Shown piece by piece: positions 7,793 to 18,237 of a DNA stretch of 64,000 nucleotides. The DNA is from Bacillota bacterium (GTDB lineage: Bacteria; Bacillota; Clostridia; Peptostreptococcales; Anaerovoracaceae). The notes beneath the pieces are model-generated. The model searched no databases, was not told the DNA's origin, and worked only from the letters and a program-made list of their open reading frames with translations. Made by a program: the position numbers and the translations under genes. How positions within the stretch are numbered: position 1 is the first letter of the stretch; each line of letters begins with the position of its first letter. The stretch covers positions 1-64,000 of the forward strand of contig JAQXIX010000035.1 of NCBI GenBank assembly GCA_029008005.1. The letters are read 5' to 3'.

Positions 7793-10700
7793 GTGAGAGC
7801 AAGAAAAACAATGGACGGCAACACAGCTGCTGCACATGTTGCATATGCCTTCTCAGAAGTTGCAGCAATCTATCCTATCACACCATCATCTGTAATGGCT
7901 GAAAATGTGGATGCATGGGCATCGGTGAACAGGAAGAATATATTCGGAGAAGAAGTAAAAGTAGTTGAAATGGAATCGGAAGGCGGAGCTGCAGGTGCAG
8001 TTCACGGAGCTGTTACGGCAGGTGCTCTGACATCGACATTCACAGCATCACAGGGACTGCTTCTGATGATTCCTAATATGTACAAGCTGGCCGCAGAGGA
8101 AACTCCTACAGTTATCCACGTGGCAGCAAGAGCGATTTCAACTCATGCTCTTAACATTTTCGGAGATCATTCCGACGTTATGGCATGCAGACAGACAGGA
8201 TTCGCTATGCTGGCATCGAGATCGCCGCAGGAAGTAATGGATCTTTCGGCAGTAGCTCACCTTTCGGCAATCGAAGGCAAGGTTCCGGTACTTCACTTCT
8301 TCGACGGTTTCAGAACATCACACGAACAGCAGAAAATTTATACATGGGATTACGATGTGCTTAAGGAAATGCTCGACATGGATGCAGTTAAGAGATTCAA
8401 GGCAAATGCTCTGAACCCTAACCATCCTCATGCAATAGGATCGGCTGAACAGCCTGAAACATTCTTCCAGCACAGAGAAGCATGTAATAAAAATTACGAA
8501 GAACAGGTTGATGTAATCATCGACTGCATGAACAGAGTAAACGAGAGAGTTGAAAGAGAAACTCCATATAAGCCTTATGAGTTCTACGGTGCACCTGATG
8601 CCGAAGAAGTTATTATCGCTATGGGTTCCGTATGTGACTGTGCCGAAGAAGTATGCGATTACCTTAACGGCAAAGGCAAGAAAGTCGGAGTTCTTTCAGT
8701 AAGACTTTACAGACCGTTCTCGGCAAAGCATTTCGTTGCTGAAATTCCGTCAACTGTTAAGAAAATCGCAGTTCTTGACAGAACAAAGGAACCTGGTTCA
8801 CTGGGAGAACCGCTGTATCTTGATGTAGTGGCTGCTCTTAAGGGAACTGAATTCGAAGAAAGATTCGTTGCAAGAGGAAGATACGGCCTCGGTTCCAAGG
8901 ACGTACAGCCGGGAGATATTCTCGCAGTATACGAAAACCTCTGGTCAGATTCACCGAAGGAAGAGTTTACACTGTCAATTGAAGACGATGTAACAAATCT
9001 TTCGATCAAGGGAAGCGAGAACCCTGACGTTGCTCCTAAGAGCGTTGTGGCCTGCAAGTTCTGGGGTCTGGGTGCAGACGGTACTGTAGGTGCCAACAAG
9101 AACAGCGTTAAGATCATCGGAGACAATACAGACAAATACGCTCAGGCGTACTTCCAGTATGACTCAAAGAAATCCGGCGGTGTTACAATTTCACACCTGA
9201 GATTCGGAGACGAGCCGATCAGATCGACTTACTACGTAAAACAGGCTGACTTCGTAGCATGCCACAAGGATACATATCTTTACAGATACTACATGGTAGA
9301 AGACATCAAGAAGGGCGGAACATTCCTGCTCAACTGTCCTTGGAAGGATGAGGAACTTGATGAGAAGCTTCCGGGCAATGTTAAGAGATACATCGCTCAG
9401 AACGATATAAACTTCTACACATGTGATGCAGTTACAATTGCCAGAGAGCTGGGACTCAGAAACAGAACAAATTCAGTTCTTCAGGCAGCATTCTTCAAGC
9501 TCGCGAACATTCTTCCTATCGAGGATGCGAGAAAATACATGAAGGCAGCCATCGAGAAGACTTACGGACGCAAAGGCCAGAATATCGTAGACATGAACTG
9601 CGCAGCAGTTGACGCAGGTATCGAAAGCGTTCACAAGGTTGAAGTTCCTGCTTCATGGGCAGATGCAGAAGGTGATATTCCTAAGACTCTCGCAGAAGGA
9701 AGAGATAAGCTTCACACAGATTACATCAACAACGTGCTTAAACCGACAAACGGAATGTACGGAGACGATGTTCCTGTATCAGCATTTATCGGTCTCGAAA
9801 ACGGAATGGTTCCGTCAGGAACAGCTGCTTACGAAAAGAGAGGAATCGCAGTTGACATTCCTTCATGGGATGCATCGAAGTGTATGCAGTGTAACTGGTG
9901 CTCATATGTCTGTCCTCATGCAGTTATCAGACCGTTTGTTCTTGATGAAGAGGAAGCAAAGGCATATAACGGCATTGCAGTTCCGTTCAAGGATGACGAA
10001 AGCAAATTCTTCGCAATCGGCGTAAGTGCACTTGACTGTACAGGCTGCGGATCCTGTGCGGAAGTATGTCCTGCGAGACAGAAGGCACTCGAAATGGTTG
10101 ACGGAGAATCAAATCAGGATGCAGCACAGGCTGACTTCGATCATCTCTTCCATGTTGTCGGCAGCAAGCCGGGACTGGGCAGCGACGAATCAGTTAAGAA
10201 GTCACAGTTCCTCCAGCCGCTCCTCGAGTTCTCGGGAGCTTGTCCGGGATGCGGAGAAACACCTTACGCTAAACTGGTTACTCAGCTCTTCGGTGACAGA
10301 ATGTTCATTGCCAACGCAACAGGATGTTCATCAATCTGGGGTCTGAGCGCACCATCATCACCATACACCGTTAATCCGGAAGGTAAGGGTCCTGCATGGG
10401 CTAACTCACTCTTTGAAGATAACGCTGAGTTCGGTCTCGGAATGGCAGTTGCCATGAAGGCGAGAAGAACAGAAATGCAGCATGCAGTTGAAAGACTTGC
10501 AGAAAAGCCTGAATTCGCAGATGCAGCAGCAGCATGGCTTGAAAATATGGAATGTGCCGACTGCGCAGGTAAAATGGGCGAAGAGCTTGTTAAGGTATGT
10601 GAAGGCAGTGCAGATGCAGATGCTGCATACGTTGTAGAAAACAAAGACATGCTTCCTAAGCCGTCAATGTGGATCTTCGGCGGTGACGGATGGGCATACG

Positions 10701-11320
10701 ATATCGGTTACGGCGGACTTGACCACGTACTGGCATCGGGAGAAAACGTAAATGTACTCGTATTCGATACGGAAGTATATTCAAATACAGGCGGACAGTC
10801 ATCAAAGGCTACTCCGATCGGAGCAGTTGCACAGTTCGCTGCAGCAGGTAAGGCAGTAACTAAGAAGAATCTGGCTCAGATTGCTATTGCTTACGGATAT
10901 GTATATGTTGCACAGGTGGCTATGGGAGCCAACCCTGCTCAGACTCTCAAGGCAATAAGAGAAGCTGAAGCATATGACGGCCCGTCACTGATTATCTGCT
11001 ACGCTCCATGTATCAACCACGGAGTTAAGAAGGGTATGAACAAGGCAATGCTCGAAATGAAGGATGCTGTAAGAGCAGGTTACTGGAACCTTCTCAGATA
11101 CAATCCTGCAGCTGTTGCTGAGAAGAAGAATCCTCTGTCTGTTGACAGTGCTCCTCCTACAGAAGGATATCAGGACTTCCTCATGGGCGAAGTAAGATAC
11201 AACTCACTGAAGCTCAAGGATCCTGAAAGAGCAGAAAAACTGTTTACAGAGGCTGAAGCCTTTGCGGCAGACAGATACAGAAAACTCGTGGAACAGAAAA
11301 AGAGTCTTGATAAGAACTAA
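7793..11320 (+). CDS. nifJ: Pyruvate:ferredoxin (flavodoxin) oxidoreductase
   Basis: MRARKTMDGNTAAAHVAYAFSEVAAIYPITPSS; 4Fe-4S motifs CMQCNWCSYVCP and CTGCGSCAEVCP; TPP domain GDGWAYDIGYGGLDHVLASGENVNVLVFDTEVYSNTGGQ; GTG 7793 follows AAAGGAG. Confidence 0.97.
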   Translation: MRARKTMDGNTAAAHVAYAFSEVAAIYPITPSSVMAENVDAWASVNRKNIFGEEVKVVEMESEGGAAGAVHGAVTAGALTSTFTASQGLLLMIPNMYKLAAEETPTVIHVAARAISTHALNIFGDHSDVMACRQTGFAMLASRSPQEVMDLSAVAHLSAIEGKVPVLHFFDGFRTSHEQQKIYTWDYDVLKEMLDMDAVKRFKANALNPNHPHAIGSAEQPETFFQHREACNKNYEEQVDVIIDCMNRVNERVERETPYKPYEFYGAPDAEEVIIAMGSVCDCAEEVCDYLNGKGKKVGVLSVRLYRPFSAKHFVAEIPSTVKKIAVLDRTKEPGSLGEPLYLDVVAALKGTEFEERFVARGRYGLGSKDVQPGDILAVYENLWSDSPKEEFTLSIEDDVTNLSIKGSENPDVAPKSVVACKFWGLGADGTVGANKNSVKIIGDNTDKYAQAYFQYDSKKSGGVTISHLRFGDEPIRSTYYVKQADFVACHKDTYLYRYYMVEDIKKGGTFLLNCPWKDEELDEKLPGNVKRYIAQNDINFYTCDAVTIARELGLRNRTNSVLQAAFFKLANILPIEDARKYMKAAIEKTYGRKGQNIVDMNCAAVDAGIESVHKVEVPASWADAEGDIPKTLAEGRDKLHTDYINNVLKPTNGMYGDDVPVSAFIGLENGMVPSGTAAYEKRGIAVDIPSWDASKCMQCNWCSYVCPHAVIRPFVLDEEEAKAYNGIAVPFKDDESKFFAIGVSALDCTGCGSCAEVCPARQKALEMVDGESNQDAAQADFDHLFHVVGSKPGLGSDESVKKSQFLQPLLEFSGACPGCGETPYAKLVTQLFGDRMFIANATGCSSIWGLSAPSSPYTVNPEGKGPAWANSLFEDNAEFGLGMAVAMKARRTEMQHAVERLAEKPEFADAAAAWLENMECADCAGKMGEELVKVCEGSADADAAYVVENKDMLPKPSMWIFGGDGWAYDIGYGGLDHVLASGENVNVLVFDTEVYSNTGGQSSKATPIGAVAQFAAAGKAVTKKNLAQIAIAYGYVYVAQVAMGANPAQTLKAIREAEAYDGPSLIICYAPCINHGVKKGMNKAMLEMKDAVRAGYWNLLRYNPAAVAEKKNPLSVDSAPPTEGYQDFLMGEVRYNSLKLKDPERAEKLFTEAEAFAADRYRKLVEQKKSLDKN

Positions 11321-11338
11321 GGGAAAGGAGCGAATTAG

Positions 11339-12187
11339 ATGTTTAAAGTAGTTAAAAGAAGACAGTTAAACGATAATATGTTCTGGCTTGTTATCGAGGC
11401 TCCTCTCGTAGCTCGTAAGGCTAAGCCCGGACAGTTTGTAATCCTCATTACAGACGAATACGGTGAAAGAATTCCGCTGACAATGGCAGGACATGACTCG
11501 GAAGCAGGTACAATCGACCTGATCTTTGCCGCTGTAGGCAGAACAACTATGCTTATGTCACAGCTGCAGGAAGGCGATTATCTGCAGGATGTTGTGGGAC
11601 CTCTCGGCAAGCCGACTGAAATGGACGGACTCAAGAGAGTCTGCGTAGTAGGCGGAGGTACCGGTAATGCTCTGGCATATCCTCTGGCTTGCGGAATGCA
11701 CGATCACGGCGTTGAAGTGGATATGATCTGCGGATACAAGAGCAAGGATCTGGTAATTCTGGAAGATGAGTTCAGAGCCGGAGTGGACAACCTTTACATG
11801 ATGACAGACGATGGTACAGACGGCGAGAACGGTTTCACAACAGATAAGCTCAAGGAACTGATTGAGTCGGGAAGAGAATATGATGAAATCGTAGCGGTTG
11901 GACCTCCTATGATGATGAAGTTCACATGCAAGATGGCATCAGACTATGGCATCCATTCAATTGCATCACTGACAGCTTACATGATTGACGGTACAGGAAT
12001 GTGCGGCGGCTGCAGATGCAAGATCGGTGGAGAAGATAAGTTCGTATGTGTTGACGGCCCTGAGTTTGATGGCTCACTTGTTGACTGGGATGATCTTATT
12101 AAGAGATCAAACTACTACAAGGAACAGGAGGCTGAAGACAGAGCTCACGTATGCAGATTAACAGGAGGTGTTCGCTACAATGATTAA
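11339..12187 (+). CDS. nfnA: Ferredoxin:NADP oxidoreductase (NfnA-like) FAD/NAD-binding subunit
   Basis: MFKVVKRRQLNDNMFWLVIEAPLVARKAKPGQFVIL; C-term MCGGCRCKIGGEDKFVCVDGPEFDG typical of sulfide dehydrogenase/NfnA. Confidence 0.9.
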   Translation: MFKVVKRRQLNDNMFWLVIEAPLVARKAKPGQFVILITDEYGERIPLTMAGHDSEAGTIDLIFAAVGRTTMLMSQLQEGDYLQDVVGPLGKPTEMDGLKRVCVVGGGTGNALAYPLACGMHDHGVEVDMICGYKSKDLVILEDEFRAGVDNLYMMTDDGTDGENGFTTDKLKELIESGREYDEIVAVGPPMMMKFTCKMASDYGIHSIASLTAYMIDGTGMCGGCRCKIGGEDKFVCVDGPEFDGSLVDWDDLIKRSNYYKEQEAEDRAHVCRLTGGVRYND

Positions 12188-13568
12188 TTTGGTAAACAGT
12201 CAGAACCCGATGCCGGAACAGGCACCTGATGTTCGTAATAAAAACTTCCTGGAAGTTGCAGAAGGATATACTGAAGAAATGGCAGTAAGAGAGGCTATGA
12301 GATGTCTCAACTGCCGCAAAAAGCCTTGCGTTTCAGGATGTCCCGTAAACATTAAGATTCCTGATTTCATCGCACAGGTTGCAATCGGTGAATTCGAAGA
12401 AGCCTATCGCATTATTTCAGAGGATTCATCGCTTCCTGCAATATGCGGAAGAGTATGCCCTCAGGAAAACCAGTGTCAGGGTAAATGCGTTCGCTGCGCT
12501 AAAGGTGAATCAGTTGCAATAGGAAGACTGGAAAGATTCGTTGCTGACTGGCACGCTGCAAACTTCGGCGACGAAGAAATAAAGCCGGTTGATTCAAACG
12601 GTCACAAAGTAGCAGTAATCGGAGCAGGTCCTGCAGGCCTGGCATGTGCCGGAGATCTGGTAAACAAAGGATATGAAGTGACAGTTTACGAAGCACTTCA
12701 TAAGACAGGCGGCGTACTGGTTTACGGAATTCCGCAGTTCAGACTTCCTAAGGAAATCGTTGCAGCAGAAGTTTCCAAGCTGGAAGCAAAGGGCGTTAAG
12801 TTTGTGACTGATGCTGTTGTGGGAAGAGCCATTACAGTTGACGAACTTATGAAAGAAGAAGGCTTCGAATCTGTATTTATCGGAACAGGAGCAGGTCTGC
12901 CGTCATTTATGAGCATCCCGGGTGAAAACTATATCGGCGTATGCTCGGCAAACGAATATCTTACAAGAATCAACCTCATGAAGGCATATCTTCCTGAGTA
13001 CGATACTCCTATTATGCACGGCGATAAAATTGCCATCGTCGGAGGCGGTAATGTAGCTATGGATGCTGCGAGATGCGCTAAGAGAATGGGAGCAAGCGAA
13101 GTATATGTAATATACAGAAGAAGTATGGAAGAACTTCCTGCCAGAGCTGAAGAAGTTCACCATGCCATTGAAGAAGGAATAATATTCAAGCTCCTCAACA
13201 ATCCGGTTCAGATTCTCGGAGATGAAGAAGGAAATGTAAGAGCTATCGAATGTGTCGAAATGGAACTTGGTGAACCTGATGCTTCAGGAAGAAGAAGACC
13301 TATTGAAATCGAAGGATCAAACTTCGAGATTCCTGTAGACATGGTAATAATGTCAATCGGAACTAAACTCAACACACTCATTCTTGATACTACAGACAAA
13401 CTGGAAGCAAACAAGAAGGGCGGAATCGGAACTGATGAAGCTGCTGCCACAAATCGTGAAGGCATCTTCGCAGGAGGAGACGCTGTAACAGGTGCTGCTA
13501 CAGTTATCAAGGCAATGGGTGCCGGCAAAGTTGCCGCAGAATCAATAGACAGGTATCTGGACAAGTAA
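12180..13568 (+). CDS. nfnB: NADPH-dependent glutamate synthase small-subunit-like protein (NfnB-like)
   Basis: RNKNFLEVAEGYTEEMAVREAMRCLNCRKKPCVSGCPVNI; VIGAGPAGLACAGDL; VVGGGNVAMDAARCAKRMGA-type motif; ATG 12180 after AGGAGG, overlapping nfnA. Confidence 0.92.
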   Translation: MINLVNSQNPMPEQAPDVRNKNFLEVAEGYTEEMAVREAMRCLNCRKKPCVSGCPVNIKIPDFIAQVAIGEFEEAYRIISEDSSLPAICGRVCPQENQCQGKCVRCAKGESVAIGRLERFVADWHAANFGDEEIKPVDSNGHKVAVIGAGPAGLACAGDLVNKGYEVTVYEALHKTGGVLVYGIPQFRLPKEIVAAEVSKLEAKGVKFVTDAVVGRAITVDELMKEEGFESVFIGTGAGLPSFMSIPGENYIGVCSANEYLTRINLMKAYLPEYDTPIMHGDKIAIVGGGNVAMDAARCAKRMGASEVYVIYRRSMEELPARAEEVHHAIEEGIIFKLLNNPVQILGDEEGNVRAIECVEMELGEPDASGRRRPIEIEGSNFEIPVDMVIMSIGTKLNTLILDTTDKLEANKKGGIGTDEAAATNREGIFAGGDAVTGAATVIKAMGAGKVAAESIDRYLDK

Positions 13569-13591
13569 CCATAGTCATCAGATAACAAAAT

Positions 13592-13627
13592 ATACCCCGT
13601 GAACATGTTTCATTGGGGTATTTTTTG
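13592..13627 (+). terminator. Rho-independent terminator
   Basis: ATACCCC-loop-GGGGTATTTTTT. Confidence 0.8.
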
Positions 13628-13672
13628 TGTTATAATCTAATACATGTTATTTGAAACGAAAAGGGAAATGAA

Positions 13673-13828
13673 ATGTGTAAGGTAATAAAAAACATTAACT
13701 CGCTGCTGCGGATTATGATAGTGTTCGCAGGTGCAATGGCGTTGATTATCAAGCTTGCAGACAATAAAAAAGAACAGGAAATCAGCAATGACGGGTTCCA
13801 GACAAGGGACTTTGATGATATATGCTGA
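13673..13828 (+). CDS. Small 51-aa single-pass membrane protein, not in the ORF track
   Basis: MCKVIKNINSLLRIMIVFAGAMALIIKLADNKKEQEISNDGFQTRDFDDIC*; AAGGGA RBS; TATAAT upstream. Confidence 0.6.
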   Translation: MCKVIKNINSLLRIMIVFAGAMALIIKLADNKKEQEISNDGFQTRDFDDIC

Positions 13829-13850
13829 TTAAGAAAGGTTTGGATTAGAT

Positions 13851-14576
13851 ATGCGTGGACTTATTATTTTCAGTGGATTGCTCATGATCGGTACAGGAGT
13901 GTTCTGCTTTATTAATACGGGACAGACGTTCCTTACTATGGCCTTTGTTGTAGGTGCCGTAATGGTAATATGCGGCTTTATTCATATGGTATCGTATTTC
14001 GTGGGACGAGGAACGTACAACAGAGGTGACAACAACGGATGGGTGTTTACAGATTCGATATTGACTCTGATTCTCGGAATCCTTGTAATATTCAACCAGC
14101 TTGTTGTGGATACTGCTATTCCGATGGTGTTCGGAATGTGGACACTTGTTTCCGGAATTCTAAGACTTGAAGCTTCAACTCATATTAACAAAGACAAGGA
14201 CGAAAAGAAACACAATTTCAGAGCAGCCTTCGTTACAGGTGTTATAACTTCCGTAGCGGGAGTCGTAGGTTTCATTAATCCGTTCCTTTCATGGATACCG
14301 CTTATGATAATGCTCGGTGGTTTTCTTGTTGTTCAGGGAGCCAATTCTCTTGAACTCGGCATCAACATGCCTCACAAGAAGGCTGATTTTGACGTTAAAA
14401 TATACAGAAGAAAAGTGAAAATGTACCCCGGAATAGCAATTGACGATGAGGTCGATGAGAAGCCGGAGGCAGTTAAGGAGAGAATCATATCAAAGGTGGT
14501 CGAAGACAGTAAAAACGAATTCATTGAAACAGTGGCTGTCGAAGATCTTGGTTCTGCCGGCAGAAAAAACAAATGA
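13851..14576 (+). CDS. DUF308/HdeD-like multi-pass membrane protein
   Basis: Repeated hydrophobic segments (LTLILGILVIFNQLVVDTAIPMVFGMWTLVSGILRL...). Confidence 0.75.
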   Translation: MRGLIIFSGLLMIGTGVFCFINTGQTFLTMAFVVGAVMVICGFIHMVSYFVGRGTYNRGDNNGWVFTDSILTLILGILVIFNQLVVDTAIPMVFGMWTLVSGILRLEASTHINKDKDEKKHNFRAAFVTGVITSVAGVVGFINPFLSWIPLMIMLGGFLVVQGANSLELGINMPHKKADFDVKIYRRKVKMYPGIAIDDEVDEKPEAVKERIISKVVEDSKNEFIETVAVEDLGSAGRKNK

Positions 14577-15694
14577 GGTATAATGTGTGCATAATCGGAG
14601 GGGGCGCTGCCGGATTAGCGGCAGCAGCTTCCCTTGATGACGGAATAAGCGTTTGCGTTGTTGAAAAGAACAGAATCCCTGGGCGTAAAATTCTCGCGAC
14701 AGGCGGAGGACGGTGTAACCTGACTAATGAAGCCTGCGAAGAGAAACAGCTGACCATGGATTTTTTTGCATGTCTCGGAATGAAATTCTGCAGAGACAGT
14801 GAGGGAAGGTATTATCCCTATTCGGAAAAAGCATCGGATGTAGTGGATATTCTGACTTCCGGAATTGGGGAAAATACTGATTTTTATTTTGAGAGTCAGG
14901 CTGCATCGGTTGAATGCAGCAATAAAGACGGAGATACAGGATTCCTGGTGAAATGCCACGGAGACGGTAAGCAGGCAATAGAAGCGGATTGCGTGATAAT
15001 ATCGCCGGGCGGCAAAGCCGCTCCTCAGTACGGAAGCACCGGTGACGGTTATGCATTTGCATCGGGATTCGGACATAAAGTGAACAGATTGTATCCGATT
15101 CTGGCCGGAATCTGCTGTGACAGAGAAGGTTTCGATTTTTCGGAAGTCAAAGGCGTACGTGCCAAGGCGGCAGTTAAACTCCTAAAGGACGGCAAACCGG
15201 TAGAAGGTGCATATCAGACGGGTGAAGTACAGTTCACCGAATACGGACTTTCGGGAATCTGCATTTTCAATCTGACACCTTTCGTAAGAGCGGAGAATGG
15301 AGAAGATTTCAGAGATGCAGTGAAAAGATATTCGATTTCTGCGGATTTTGCGCCGGATTTCTCGGAAGATGAATTGAGATACAGACGGGACTGGTTCGGC
15401 ATTGTGACAAAGAAACTGTCAGATCGGATTAATGGAGCTGACATTAAAAATATTGTTTTTGATGTAACAGGCGTACGCGGATGGAAGGATGCACAGTGTA
15501 CAGGGGGCGGCGTTTCCACGGATGAAATCGATTCGAATACTATGGAGTCGAAGCTGATTCCGGGGCTGTATTTCGCAGGAGAGATACTGGATATTCAGGG
15601 ACCGTGCGGCGGGTTTAACCTTCAGAACGCATGGGAGACAGGCATTAAAGCAGCAAAAGCCATAAACAGGAGGTTGCTGAAGTATGGTTTATAG
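14573..15694 (+). CDS. HI0933-family NAD(P)/FAD-dependent oxidoreductase
   Basis: CIIGGGAAGLAAAASL; GRKILATGGGRCNLTN; CGGFNLQNAWETGIKAA. Confidence 0.92.
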   Translation: MRYNVCIIGGGAAGLAAAASLDDGISVCVVEKNRIPGRKILATGGGRCNLTNEACEEKQLTMDFFACLGMKFCRDSEGRYYPYSEKASDVVDILTSGIGENTDFYFESQAASVECSNKDGDTGFLVKCHGDGKQAIEADCVIISPGGKAAPQYGSTGDGYAFASGFGHKVNRLYPILAGICCDREGFDFSEVKGVRAKAAVKLLKDGKPVEGAYQTGEVQFTEYGLSGICIFNLTPFVRAENGEDFRDAVKRYSISADFAPDFSEDELRYRRDWFGIVTKKLSDRINGADIKNIVFDVTGVRGWKDAQCTGGGVSTDEIDSNTMESKLIPGLYFAGEILDIQGPCGGFNLQNAWETGIKAAKAINRRLLKYGL

Positions 15695-17261
15695 ATTCGA
15701 ACAGATCAAGCTGGATCCCCGTGAATCTGTATCGGGGCCTTCGGGAATGAGCGGCCTGCAGCGGGCAGTAGAAAAGAAGCTGAGAACTGAACTGAGGAAA
15801 AAAGGCATTACAGAGGAATATCATGCAGAGAATCTCAGGATAGTCAGAGAATCGGTAGATGCCCGCAGGAAACCAGACGTTTGGGTTGTATATACAGTGG
15901 ATTTTTCGTGTATGGGTAAATCGGGAGAGGCCGATGATTTGCCGCTTCCGTACGGTTCTGTGAGAGAATATGTACCGGTTAAGCTTATAAGCAGAGAGAA
16001 TGTGAGAAGACCTGTTATTGCAGGCTTCGGTCCCTGCGGAATTTTCGCGGCACTGATTCTAGCTGAAGCGGGAATGAAGCCGCTGGTAATAGAACGCGGG
16101 AAAAAAGTCAATGAGAGAGTGACTGATGTGGAAAGCTACTGGAAGGGAGGCAGGCTGAATCCTGAGTCCAACGTACAGTTCGGCGAAGGAGGAGCGGGAA
16201 CTTTTTCTGACGGCAAGCTTACGACAGGAACGAAGGACGTGAGAAAAGCTAAGGTCTTTTCGGAATTTGTCAAAGCAGGAGCCGATGAAAAGATACTCTA
16301 TAAGAGCAAGCCGCATATAGGAACGGATAAGCTGAGAAAAGTCGTTGTAAACCTCAGAAAGCACATTGAAAACCTTGGCGGAGAGATTCGCTTCGAAACA
16401 AGACTTGACGATATTGTCGTTAAGGAGGGTAGGCTCCGGGAAATTATCGTGACTGACACGGAATCCGGTGAAAGAAGCAGTATCGAAACAGATAATCTGA
16501 TACTGGCTGTGGGACACAGCGCTCGCGATACCTTCAGAATGCTGAAGGATAGAAATATTGCGATGGAGCAGAAGCCTTTTTCAATCGGAGTCAGGATAGA
16601 ACACCCTCAGGAGATGATAAACGAGGCTCAGTACGGAGATGCATCTCTGGCAGATTATCTCGGAGCGGCAGATTACAAGCTCAATCACAGATGCAGAAAC
16701 GGAAGAGGTGTCTATACTTTCTGTATGTGTCCGGGGGGATATGTAATCGATGCGTCCACAGAGGAATCGGGTTACGTTACAAACGGCATGAGCAACAGCG
16801 CACGAGACGGAGAAAGAGCTAACAGCGGTCTTCTTGTTGATGTCAGAACATCTGATTTCTCCGATGATGATCCTCTCGCCGGAATGGAATTTCAGAAAAA
16901 ATATGAGCATCTGGCTCGTGATAATAAAGCAAAATCCACGTACGGAGGATTTTGCAAAAATCCGGATACGGATCCGGTGAGAAACAGTCTTCCCGGCTTC
17001 GCGTCGGAGGCTATTGAAGAGGCCATGCCATATCTGGGAAGAAAGCTTAAGGGCTTTGACAGAGAAGACAGTATACTGACGGCAGTTGAGAGCAGGAGCT
17101 CATCACCTGTAAGGATATTGAGAAACGATAAGCTCGAAGCTTCTGTGGAAGGACTGTATCCTGCGGGAGAAGGCCCCGGATATGCAGGAGGGATAATGTC
17201 AGCGGCAGTTGACGGAATACGAGTTGCTGAAAGGATAATTATTAAAAATAATGAGCAGTAA
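15684..17261 (+). CDS. COG2509-type uncharacterised FAD-dependent dehydrogenase
   Basis: VIAGFGPCGIFAALILAEAGMKPLVIERG; NVQFGEGGAGTFSDGKLTTG; GVYTFCMCPGGYVI. Confidence 0.92.
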   Translation: MVYRFEQIKLDPRESVSGPSGMSGLQRAVEKKLRTELRKKGITEEYHAENLRIVRESVDARRKPDVWVVYTVDFSCMGKSGEADDLPLPYGSVREYVPVKLISRENVRRPVIAGFGPCGIFAALILAEAGMKPLVIERGKKVNERVTDVESYWKGGRLNPESNVQFGEGGAGTFSDGKLTTGTKDVRKAKVFSEFVKAGADEKILYKSKPHIGTDKLRKVVVNLRKHIENLGGEIRFETRLDDIVVKEGRLREIIVTDTESGERSSIETDNLILAVGHSARDTFRMLKDRNIAMEQKPFSIGVRIEHPQEMINEAQYGDASLADYLGAADYKLNHRCRNGRGVYTFCMCPGGYVIDASTEESGYVTNGMSNSARDGERANSGLLVDVRTSDFSDDDPLAGMEFQKKYEHLARDNKAKSTYGGFCKNPDTDPVRNSLPGFASEAIEEAMPYLGRKLKGFDREDSILTAVESRSSSPVRILRNDKLEASVEGLYPAGEGPGYAGGIMSAAVDGIRVAERIIIKNNEQ

Positions 17262-18237
17262 GAAACTGATAGAAGTGGATGTAAGCCCGGAAATAGACAG
17301 ACAGGAGCTTTTTGGCACTATGGACAAAAATCTCCGTCGCGTCGAAGAAACACTTGATGTTGATATTATTCAGAGAGAAAACGGGCTTGTGGTTAAAGGT
17401 GACAGAGCCGTAGAAGCGAAATCCGTTATCGGCGAAATGATGTACGTGCTCGGAAGAGGAGACAAATTGGACGAACAGAAAATCGGATACATAACTGATC
17501 TGAAAGAGCAGGGAGTTTCCTACAAGGCGGAAACAGAAGTGTCGGGAGGAAGAGATATTATCTGCTTCACTCATGAAGGCAGACCCCTTAAGGCTAAGAC
17601 GCTTGGACAGAGAAAATATGTCGAAACAATAAGAAACAAGGATATAGTATTCGGAATAGGACCTGCCGGAACAGGTAAAACTTATATAGCCGTGGCAATG
17701 GCAGTCAATGCTCTTAAAAATCACGATGTCAAAAAGATTATTCTGGCACGGCCTGCCGTTGAGGCGGGAGAGAGACTGGGATTTCTTCCGGGAGATCTGC
17801 AGGAGAAGGTTGACCCGTATCTGAGGCCTTTGTATGATGCACTGTATGATGTGCTCGGCAGAGAGAGCGCACTTCGCCTTAAAGAAAAGGAAACCATAGA
17901 GGTTGTACCTCTGGCGTATATGAGAGGACGTACTCTCGATAATTCCTTTATTATTCTTGATGAAGCTCAGAATACAACACCTGAACAGATGAAGATGTTC
18001 CTGACCAGAATGGGCTTCGGTTCGAGAGTCGTTGTGACAGGAGACGTTACACAGATTGACCTGCCGAGAGGGAAAAAATCAGGACTGATTGAGGCTCGCA
18101 GGGTTTTGAGAAACGTATCGGAAATCGGTTTCTGCGATTTTAAGGATGTTGATGTTGTGCGTCACAGACTCGTCAAGAAGATTATAAGCGCATATGACGA
18201 GTATTATGCCGGTCACCCGGATACGGAGGAAGAGTAA
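17251..18237 (+). CDS. phoH: PhoH family ATPase
   Basis: FGIGPAGTGKTYIAVAMAV; RPAVEAGERLGFLPGDLQEKVDPYLRPLYDAL; LDEAQNTTPEQMKMFLTRMG. Confidence 0.97.
   Translation: MSSKKLIEVDVSPEIDRQELFGTMDKNLRRVEETLDVDIIQRENGLVVKGDRAVEAKSVIGEMMYVLGRGDKLDEQKIGYITDLKEQGVSYKAETEVSGGRDIICFTHEGRPLKAKTLGQRKYVETIRNKDIVFGIGPAGTGKTYIAVAMAVNALKNHDVKKIILARPAVEAGERLGFLPGDLQEKVDPYLRPLYDALYDVLGRESALRLKEKETIEVVPLAYMRGRTLDNSFIILDEAQNTTPEQMKMFLTRMGFGSRVVVTGDVTQIDLPRGKKSGLIEARRVLRNVSEIGFCDFKDVDVVRHRLVKKIISAYDEYYAGHPDTEEE

Noticed and set aside
7775-11320. Several antisense and out-of-frame ORFs inside the PFOR gene (8707-9135, 9609-10025, 10026-10346, 10282-10650)
   Set aside because: They lie within a clearly coding long gene, lack RBS and recognisable domains, and are composition-driven shadow ORFs
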